From: Clostridia bacterium
Lineage (GTDB): Bacteria; Bacillota; Clostridia; Oscillospirales; CAG-382
NCBI GenBank assembly: GCA_017646185.1
Contig: JAGCNA010000179.1
Span: 1 to 5,082, forward strand
Direction of reading: 5' to 3'
Length of the DNA stretch: 5,082 nucleotides
Shown here: one piece after another, positions 1 to 5,082 of the stretch
Numbering within the stretch: the first letter of the stretch is position 1
How the letters are laid out: each line of letters begins with the position of its first letter
Position numbers and translations under genes: made by a program
The notes under the pieces: model-generated
What the model was told of the DNA's origin: nothing
The model's database searches: none
Seen by the model: only the letters and a program-made list of their open reading frames with translations

Positions 1-772
1 CGCAGATTACGGATTTGACGGAGTTGTGGCTGTTTCCGGACAGACCTATTCCAGAAAAGTAGACGCATATTTTCTTTCCGTGCTTTCCGGCTTTGCCCAG
101 AGCGCATACAAGTTCTCCAACGATATGAGATTGCTTCAGTCCTTTGAGGAGATAGAAGAGCCTTTCGGAAAGAATCAGGTTGGTTCCTCCGCAATGCCTT
201 ACAAGCGTAATCCCATGAGATGCGAGCGTATATCCGCTTTGGCGAGATACGTTATTACGGATTCTCTTAACCCCGCTTTCACCGCAGGTACGCAGTGGTT
301 TGAGCGCACCTTGGACGATTCCGCAAACAGACGTATTTCCACCTCCGAAGCATTCCTCGCAATAGACGCAATACTCAATATTTATATTAACGTAACCTCC
401 GGTATGGTGGTTTACGATAAGGTTATAAACCGCCGTGTAATGGAAAAGCTTCCCTTTATGGCAACAGAGAATATTATGATGCGCGCCGTTGAAGCAGGGG
501 GCGACAGACAGGAATTACACGAAAGACTGCGTGTTCATTCCCACGCCGCCGCCGCAAACGTAAAACTGGAAGGCAAAGAAAACGACCTTATTAAGCGTAT
601 CGCCGCAGACGAAGCTTTCGGACTTACGGAAGAAGAGATAAACACTCTGCTCCTGCCCGAAAAATATATTGGCAGAAGCGTACACCAGACAGAAGAATTT
701 ATACAAGACGTGGCACAGCCCATAATCGACAAATATTTTGTGGGCGGAGAAAACAGCGAATTGAAAGTTTAA
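1..772 (+). CDS. purB: Adenylosuccinate lyase PurB, C-terminal part (5' truncated by window edge)
   Basis: Cytosolic fumarase/aspartase-superfamily lyase. It cleaves SAICAR to AICAR plus fumarate in IMP synthesis, and adenylosuccinate to AMP plus fumarate. The reading frame is already open at base 2 and ends with TAA at 770-772, giving about 256 residues. Clostridial relatives are about 475 residues, so this is roughly the C-terminal half; the GTG at 26 is an internal Val codon, not a start. Numbering from the codon at base 2, the superfamily signature loop GSSAMPYKRNP (about 61-71) carries the mobile catalytic serine. It is followed by the PurB-type block TQWFERTLDDSANRR (about 97-111) and the C-terminal RVHSHAAAA segment (about 177-186). 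'PYKRNP' and 'ERTLDDSANRR' favour PurB over fumarase, aspartase or argininosuccinate lyase. The catalytic histidine regions nearer the N terminus lie outside the window. The next gene, 10 bases downstream, uses its product AICAR. No frameshift or stop is seen. Confidence 0.96.
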   Translation, partial: ADYGFDGVVAVSGQTYSRKVDAYFLSVLSGFAQSAYKFSNDMRLLQSFEEIEEPFGKNQVGSSAMPYKRNPMRCERISALARYVITDSLNPAFTAGTQWFERTLDDSANRRISTSEAFLAIDAILNIYINVTSGMVVYDKVINRRVMEKLPFMATENIMMRAVEAGGDRQELHERLRVHSHAAAANVKLEGKENDLIKRIAADEAFGLTEEEINTLLLPEKYIGRSVHQTEEFIQDVAQPIIDKYFVGGENSELKV

Positions 773-774
773 AA

Positions 775-779
775 AGGAG
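775..779 (+). promoter_or_regulatory. Ribosome-binding site of the AICAR transformylase gene
   Basis: AGGAG lies just after the purB stop codon. It is 3 bases before the ATG at 783 and 12 bases before the in-frame ATG at 792. Neither spacing is ideal, so it does not settle which start is used. Confidence 0.75.
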
Positions 780-782
780 TAA

Positions 783-1976
783 ATGATAAATATGAAAGAA
801 TTTGTACTTAAATACGGCTGTAACCCCAACCAGAAGAATTCCAAAATATATATGGAAGACGGAACCGACCTGCCCGTTGAAATTCTTAACGGCAGACCCG
901 GCTACATAAACTTTCTTGATGCGTTTAACTCCTGGCAGTTGGTAAAGGAGCTTGACGCCGCTTTGAATATGCCTGCGGCTACCTCTTTCAAGCACGTTTC
1001 CCCCACCTCTGCCGCTGTTGGCAACCCTCTTTCCGATGCACAGAAAAAGGCGTTCTTCGTTGACGATATCGAAGGTCTTGACGAAAGCCCTCTCGCTTGC
1101 GCATACGCAAGAGCAAGAGGTACTGACAGACAGTCCTCCTTCGGCGATTGGATAGCTCTTTCCAGAGAGTGCGACGCTACCACCGCTATGATAATCAAGC
1201 GCGAGGTTTCCGACGGTATTATCGCTCCCTCTTACACCGACGAAGCTTTGGAAATTCTTAAATCCAAGCGCAAGGGAAGCTATAATATAGTAAAGATCGA
1301 CCCTAACTACGTTCCTGCGGAAGCGGAAAAGAAGCAGGTGTTCGGTATTACCTTTGAGCAGGGCAGAAATAATCTTAAAATAGATCCCGAATGCCTTAAC
1401 AATATCGTTACCGAAAACAAATTCCTTTCCGAAGACGCAAAGAGAGACCTTGTTATCGCTCTTATTACCCTTAAATATACCCAGTCCAACTCCGTTTGCT
1501 ATGCTTATGACGGACAGGCTATCGGTGTTGGCGCAGGTCAGCAGTCCCGTATACTCTGCACCCGTCTTGCAGGAAGCAAGGCAGATCTGTGGCACCTCAG
1601 ACAGCACGAAAAGTGCCTCTCTCTCCCCTTCAGAGCAGATATCGGCAGACCTGACAGAGACAACTGTATTGATATTTATCTTTCCGAAAATCCCGATGAA
1701 ATTCTTGCAGACGGCGAGTGGCAGAAGTTCTTTACCGAATGCCCCGCAGTATTCACCAAGGAAGAACAGAGAGCATATCTGGATACCATTACCGGCGTTT
1801 CTTTGGGAAGCGACGCATTCTTCCCCTTTGGCGATAATATCGAGCGCGGCAAGAGAAGCGGTGTTTCCTACGTGGCACAGCCCGGCGGAAGCGTGAGAGA
1901 CGATCAGGTTATCGAAACCTGCAACAAGTACGGAATGGCAATGTGCTTTACCGGAACAAGACTGTTCCACCATTAA
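783..1976 (+). CDS. purH: Stand-alone AICAR formyltransferase (PurH transformylase domain only)
   Basis: Transfers a formyl group from 10-formyltetrahydrofolate to AICAR, giving FAICAR, the penultimate step to IMP; cytosolic. The 397 residues match the clostridial free-standing transformylase family (about 390 residues). They begin with KYGCNPNQK (10-18) and NGRPGYINFLDA (36-47). The Lys-His pair of the transformylase active site is at 70-71 in FKHVSP. Other family blocks are LACAYARARG (104-113), KYTQSNSV (231-238), GAGQQSR (250-256), GSDAFFPFGDN (342-352), QPGGSVRDD (366-374) and a C-terminal GTRLFHH. Bifunctional PurH (about 510-530 residues) has an N-terminal MGS-like IMP cyclohydrolase domain; it is absent here and there is no room for it. 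Relatives usually begin at MKEF, which favours the ATG at 792 (394 residues); the longer frame from 783 adds Met-Ile-Asn. It lies between purB and purD with 10- and 20-base gaps. The symbol purH is used loosely for the transformylase activity alone. Confidence 0.95.
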   Translation: MINMKEFVLKYGCNPNQKNSKIYMEDGTDLPVEILNGRPGYINFLDAFNSWQLVKELDAALNMPAATSFKHVSPTSAAVGNPLSDAQKKAFFVDDIEGLDESPLACAYARARGTDRQSSFGDWIALSRECDATTAMIIKREVSDGIIAPSYTDEALEILKSKRKGSYNIVKIDPNYVPAEAEKKQVFGITFEQGRNNLKIDPECLNNIVTENKFLSEDAKRDLVIALITLKYTQSNSVCYAYDGQAIGVGAGQQSRILCTRLAGSKADLWHLRQHEKCLSLPFRADIGRPDRDNCIDIYLSENPDEILADGEWQKFFTECPAVFTKEEQRAYLDTITGVSLGSDAFFPFGDNIERGKRSGVSYVAQPGGSVRDDQVIETCNKYGMAMCFTGTRLFHH

Positions 1977-1980
1977 TACG

Positions 1981-1986
1981 GGAGGA
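1981..1986 (+). promoter_or_regulatory. Ribosome-binding site of purD
   Basis: GGAGGA stands in the 20-base gap after the transformylase stop. From GGAGG to the ATG at 1997 is 11 bases of A/T-rich spacer. This is a strong Shine-Dalgarno core with slightly long spacing, and it fixes the start of purD. Confidence 0.8.
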
Positions 1987-1996
1987 ATAATATAAT

Positions 1997-3262
1997 ATGA
2001 AGGTAATGGTTGTAGGCGGCGGCGGACGCGAGCACGCCATAATCAAATCACTTAAAAAAAGCAGTGAAATTACAAAGCTTTACGCACTGCCCGGAAACGG
2101 CGGTATTGCGCATGACGCAGAATGCGTTAATATCGGCGCAAAGGACCTTGACGGTATTGTAAACTTTGCTTTGGAAAATAACATTGATTACGCTGTTGTT
2201 GCACCCGATGACCCTCTGGTTCTGGGCGCTTGCGACAGACTGCGTGAAAAGGGTATTCCCTGCTTCGGCCCCTCCAAGGCGGCTGCGCAGATTGAGGGAA
2301 GCAAGGTGTTTTCCAAAAATCTTATGAACAAATACGGTATTCCCACAGCTAAAGCAGAGTGCTTTTACGATGCGGACAAGGCGCTGGAATACGTTTCCTC
2401 CTGCCCTATCCCCACGGTTATTAAAGCAGACGGTCTGGCTTTGGGTAAAGGCGTTGTTATTGCCGAAACCAGAGAAGAGGCTGTAGAAGCCGTTAAATCC
2501 ATGATGCTGGACAACCGTTTCGGCGAAAGCGGCAAGAATATAATTGTGGAAGAGTTTCTCACCGGTCCCGAGGTAAGCGTGCTTTCCTTTACGGACGGAA
2601 AAACCGTGGTTCCCATGATATCCTCTATGGACCACAAGAGAGCAAAAGACAACGACGAGGGACTTAACACCGGCGGTATGGGCACGGTTGCTCCCAACCC
2701 CTATTACACCCCCGAAATGGCAGACAGATGTATGAAGGAAATTTTCCTTCCCACTATCGACGCTATGAACAAAGAGGGATGCCCCTTTACCGGATGTCTG
2801 TACTTCGGACTTATGCTTACTCCCGTAGGCCCCAAGGTTATTGAATACAACTGCCGTTTCGGCGATCCCGAAACTCAGGTTGTTCTTCCCCTTTTGGAAA
2901 GCGATCTGTTTACGGTTATGCAGGCTGTAAGCAACGGAACTCTGGAAAACTGCGAAGTTAAGTTTTCACAAAAGCACGCCTGCTGTGTTATAGAGGCATC
3001 CGAAGGATACCCCGAAAAATACGCAAGCGGATTTGAAATAGTGCAAAACGGTGAAATAGACGGTGAAGTTTATTACGCCGGAGCAAAGATAAAAGACGGT
3101 GTTCTGGTTACTGCGGGAGGACGAGTTCTGGGCGTTACCTGCGTTGCCGATACACTTGGCGAAGCGATAGAAAAATCCTACGCCGCAACACAAAAAATAG
3201 GCTTTGAAAACGCATATTTCCGCAAGGATATAGGCGCAAGAGCAATGAAAGCGAAGGTCTGA
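1997..3262 (+). CDS. purD: Phosphoribosylamine-glycine ligase (GAR synthetase) PurD
   Basis: ATP-grasp ligase joining 5-phosphoribosylamine and glycine to GAR with ATP hydrolysis, the second step of IMP synthesis; cytosolic. At 421 residues it has the normal full length for the family (about 420-430). The N-terminal domain opens with the hallmark MKVMVVGGGGREHA (1-14), then VVAPDDPLVLGACD (67-80). The ATP-grasp part shows GPSKAAAQIEGSK (91-103), VIKADGLALGKGVVIA (141-156), EEFLTGPEVSV (185-195) and DHKRAKDNDEGLNTGGMG (212-229). The GARS signature RFGDPETQ (287-294) supplies metal/nucleotide ligands in the family. The C-terminal domain has TAGGRVLGVT (372-381) and ends with FRKDIGARA (408-416). 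The start is supported by a good ribosome-binding site and by the motif beginning at residue 1. The TGA stop at 3260-3262 is 3 bases before the purL start, so the two are probably translationally coupled. No defects are seen. Confidence 0.98.
   Translation: MKVMVVGGGGREHAIIKSLKKSSEITKLYALPGNGGIAHDAECVNIGAKDLDGIVNFALENNIDYAVVAPDDPLVLGACDRLREKGIPCFGPSKAAAQIEGSKVFSKNLMNKYGIPTAKAECFYDADKALEYVSSCPIPTVIKADGLALGKGVVIAETREEAVEAVKSMMLDNRFGESGKNIIVEEFLTGPEVSVLSFTDGKTVVPMISSMDHKRAKDNDEGLNTGGMGTVAPNPYYTPEMADRCMKEIFLPTIDAMNKEGCPFTGCLYFGLMLTPVGPKVIEYNCRFGDPETQVVLPLLESDLFTVMQAVSNGTLENCEVKFSQKHACCVIEASEGYPEKYASGFEIVQNGEIDGEVYYAGAKIKDGVLVTAGGRVLGVTCVADTLGEAIEKSYAATQKIGFENAYFRKDIGARAMKAKV
3253..3257 (+). promoter_or_regulatory. 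Ribosome-binding site of purL inside the 3' end of purD
   Basis: GAAGG lies within the last codons of purD, 8 bases before the purL ATG at 3266. It is a modest Shine-Dalgarno match. With the purD stop only 3 bases from the purL start, ribosomes finishing purD probably help initiate purL (inference). Confidence 0.55.
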
Positions 3263-3265
3263 TAA

Positions 3266-5082
3266 ATGGTATACAGATTATTTGTTGAAAAAAAGCAGGG
3301 TCTTACCCTTGAAGCAGATGCACTGAAGGCGGATATTAACGGTCTTCTGGGCATAGAAAGCGTTACCGAGGTAAAGCTTCTTAACCGCTACGATGCGGAA
3401 AATATTAGCGAGGAAAACTTTGAAAAGGCAGTTAACGCCGTTTTTTCCGAGCCTCAGCTTGATAACGTTACCTTTGAATTCCCCTATACGGACGCTGAAA
3501 CCGTATTCGCATCCGAATATCTGCCCGGTCAGTTCGATATGCGTGCAGACAGTGCGGCACAGTGTATTCAGCTTATGTCCTGCGGCGAAAAGCCTCTTAT
3601 AAGAAGCGCAAAAGTATACGCTATATACGGCAACATTACCGAAGCACAGAAAAACGAAATTATTAAATACGTAATCAACCCCGTGGAAAGCCGCGTTGCT
3701 TGTATGGACAAGCCCGAAACGCTGGTTACCGAATACGAAATTCCCACCACCGTTCCCGTTCTGGAAGGCTTTATCAATATGTCCGATGAAGACGTAATAA
3801 AGCTGGTGGGCGAATACGGTCTCGCTATGGACGGAGACGATATACTCTTCTGCCGTGATTACTTCCGCAGCGAAGGAAAAGACCCCACTATGACCGAGCT
3901 TCGTGTTATAGATACCTACTGGTCCGACCACTGCAGACACACCACCTTCCTTACCGAAATCGATTCCGTAAAGACAGATGATCCCATCATCCTCGCTTCC
4001 TACGAGGACTACAAAAACACCCGTAAGGAGCTGGGCAGAACAAAGCCCGAAACACTTATGGATATCGGCACTATCGGCGCAAGATATCTTAAGGCAAAGG
4101 GACTTTTAACAAAGCTTGACGAAAGCGAAGAGATTAACGCCTGCACCGTAAAAATGCAGGTGGAAACCGCAAACGGTATGGAGGACTGGCTGCTTCTCTT
4201 TAAAAACGAGACACATAACCATCCTACCGAAATCGAGCCTTTCGGCGGTGCGGCTACCTGTATCGGCGGTGCTATCCGCGATCCCCTTTCCGGACGTTCC
4301 TACGTTTACGCAGCAATGCGTGTAACCGGTGCGGCAGACCCCACAAAGCCTCTTAACGAAACTCTCCCCGGCAAGCTTCCCCAGAGAAAGATAGTTACCA
4401 CCGCAGCTGCAGGTTATTCCTCCTACGGTAACCAGATCGGTCTTGCTACCGGTCAGGTAGATGAAATATACCATCCCGGCTACGTGGCAAAGCGTATGGA
4501 GATAGGCGCGGTTTTGGGCGCGGCTCCCGCAGAAAACGTACGCAGAGAATGCCCCGCCCCCGGTGACAGAGTAATACTGATCGGCGGCAGAACCGGACGT
4601 GACGGATGCGGCGGTGCAACCGGATCTTCCAAATCCCACACCGCGCAGTCTCTTACCGCTTGCGGTGCAGAGGTTCAGAAGGGTAACGCACCCGAAGAAA
4701 GAAAATTACAGCGTCTGTTCCGCAACAAGGAAGCTTCTCTTATGATCAAGCGTTGCAACGACTTCGGCGCAGGCGGTGTATCCGTTGCCGTTGGCGAATT
4801 GGCGGCAGGTCTTAAGATAAATCTTAACGCAGTACCCAAGAAATACGAAGGACTTGACGGCACAGAGCTTGCTATTTCCGAATCCCAGGAAAGAATGGCT
4901 GTTGTTGTTGCCGCAGAGGACGTAGAAAAGTTCATTTCCCTTGCAGACACCGAAAACCTTGAAGCTACCGTTATTGCAGAGGTTACGGAAGAGCCCCGTC
5001 TCCGTATGGAATGGAACGGCGTTACCACCGTTGATCTTTCCCGTAAATTCCTTGATTCCAACGGCGCGGCAAAGCATATCAA
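3266..5082 (+). CDS. purL: Phosphoribosylformylglycinamidine (FGAM) synthase PurL, single-chain type, N-terminal half (3' truncated by window edge)
   Basis: ATP- and glutamine-dependent conversion of FGAR to FGAM, step 4 of IMP synthesis. The frame from ATG 3266 is open without a stop to the window end, giving 605 codons plus two bases. Single-chain Gram-positive PurL proteins are about 1,200-1,260 residues, so about half is visible. The N terminus (1 to about 75, MVYRLFVEKKQG...) corresponds to the PurS-like domain of long PurL. The linker region carries DTYWSDHCRHTTF, with the expected catalytic His at 222. The first PurM-like domain has KNETHNHPTEIEPFGGAAT (313-331) and GGAIRDP (334-340). 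Further nucleotide/structural blocks are GGRTGRDGCGGAT (440-452), CNDFGAGGVSVAVGELAAG (497-515) and GTELAISESQERM (532-544). The second PurM-like half and the C-terminal glutamine amidotransferase domain should lie beyond the edge. 'TYWSDHCRH' and the PurS-like start distinguish it from the short PurL that works with separate PurS and PurQ. The start is supported by GAAGG 8 bases upstream and by the family-typical first residues. Confidence 0.97.
   Translation, partial: MVYRLFVEKKQGLTLEADALKADINGLLGIESVTEVKLLNRYDAENISEENFEKAVNAVFSEPQLDNVTFEFPYTDAETVFASEYLPGQFDMRADSAAQCIQLMSCGEKPLIRSAKVYAIYGNITEAQKNEIIKYVINPVESRVACMDKPETLVTEYEIPTTVPVLEGFINMSDEDVIKLVGEYGLAMDGDDILFCRDYFRSEGKDPTMTELRVIDTYWSDHCRHTTFLTEIDSVKTDDPIILASYEDYKNTRKELGRTKPETLMDIGTIGARYLKAKGLLTKLDESEEINACTVKMQVETANGMEDWLLLFKNETHNHPTEIEPFGGAATCIGGAIRDPLSGRSYVYAAMRVTGAADPTKPLNETLPGKLPQRKIVTTAAAGYSSYGNQIGLATGQVDEIYHPGYVAKRMEIGAVLGAAPAENVRRECPAPGDRVILIGGRTGRDGCGGATGSSKSHTAQSLTACGAEVQKGNAPEERKLQRLFRNKEASLMIKRCNDFGAGGVSVAVGELAAGLKINLNAVPKKYEGLDGTELAISESQERMAVVVAAEDVEKFISLADTENLEATVIAEVTEEPRLRMEWNGVTTVDLSRKFLDSNGAAKHI

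Larger units (their letters stand above)
1..5082 (+). other. Part of a purine biosynthesis operon: purB - AICAR transformylase - purD - purL
   Basis: Four same-strand genes of one pathway are separated by 10, 20 and 3 bases. None of the gaps can hold a promoter or a hairpin terminator, so co-transcription is very likely (inference from spacing). The operon extends past both edges, since purB lacks its 5' end and purL its 3' end. Any PurR box, guanine riboswitch or promoter would have to lie upstream of base 1; none is visible here. Gene order does not follow the reaction order (steps 8, 9, 2, 4). Confidence 0.88.

Noticed and set aside
26..28. GTG at 26 as the start of the first gene
   Set aside because: The frame is open upstream to base 2 and the encoded residues continue the PurB fold. 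No ribosome-binding site precedes the GTG, and starting there would drop about half of the enzyme.
1450..1896. Plus-strand 148-codon frame inside the transformylase gene
   Set aside because: Out-of-frame reading of a conserved enzyme. Its Pro/Ser-rich translation has no recognisable domain, and the real frame holds the GAGQQSR and SDAFFPFGDN motifs.
699..1973. Minus-strand open frame of 424 codons as a possible gene
   Set aside because: It is the exact codon-register complement of the transformylase gene, continuing into the end of purB. Its translation resembles no family I recognise, and its openness is explained by rarity of TTA, CTA and TCA in the sense gene.
1974..1999. Possible internal promoter or terminator between the transformylase gene and purD
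   Set aside because: The 20-base gap holds a ribosome-binding site and an A/T-rich spacer. There is no room for paired -35/-10 boxes and no inverted repeat with a T-run.
2048..2635. Minus-strand open frame opposite purD
   Set aside because: Codon-aligned shadow of a well-conserved purD; it ends at a chance TCA sense codon and shows no recognisable domain.
3278..3940. Minus-strand open frame opposite the purL N-terminal region
   Set aside because: Codon-aligned shadow. The + strand frame encodes clear PurL motifs through the whole stretch.
4106..4639. Minus-strand open frame opposite the PurL THNHPTEIEPFGG region
   Set aside because: Codon-aligned shadow of conserved PurL; it ends at one of the few TTA leucine codons in the sense strand.
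4675..5082. Two overlapping minus-strand open frames near the right edge
   Set aside because: Both are antisense to the intact purL frame, which carries CNDFGAGG and LAISESQERM here. Their translations are low-complexity and unlike any family I know.

Overview
The window is a slice of a de novo purine (IMP) biosynthesis operon, almost certainly from a Clostridia-type Firmicute. Four adjacent genes all read on the + strand: the 3' half of purB (adenylosuccinate lyase), a complete stand-alone AICAR transformylase, a complete purD (GAR synthetase), and the 5' half of purL (FGAM synthase, single-chain form). The lineage is inferred from AGGAG-type ribosome-binding sites, from a 'KYGCNPNQK' AICAR transformylase without a cyclohydrolase domain, and from a PurL with a 'TYWSDHCRH' signature. 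Codon choice is distinctive: CTT for Leu, CCC for Pro, TCC and AGC for Ser, with TTA, CTA and TCA rare. I cannot name a genus; an uncultured gut-type Clostridia member is a guess.

Layout: bases 1-772 hold the C-terminal part of PurB, whose start lies upstream. After 10 bases comes the AICAR transformylase (783-1976, possibly starting at 792). After 20 bases comes purD (1997-3262). After 3 bases comes purL (3266 to beyond 5082). The purL frame is open to the right edge, so about 605 of an expected 1,200-1,260 residues are visible. No gap is longer than 20 bases. I see no promoter, terminator, riboswitch, tRNA, rRNA, mobile element, CRISPR array or repeat.

How the genes work together: PurD makes GAR from phosphoribosylamine and glycine (step 2). 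PurL converts FGAR to FGAM (step 4). PurB releases AICAR from SAICAR (step 8) and also makes AMP from adenylosuccinate. The transformylase formylates that AICAR to FAICAR (step 9). Final ring closure to IMP is not encoded here, because the transformylase lacks the cyclohydrolase half of ordinary PurH; a separate IMP cyclohydrolase is expected elsewhere in the genome.

I found no convincing undescribed system. The points worth a second look are the split PurH, the single-chain PurL type, the ambiguous transformylase start, and long codon-aligned antisense open frames that codon usage explains.
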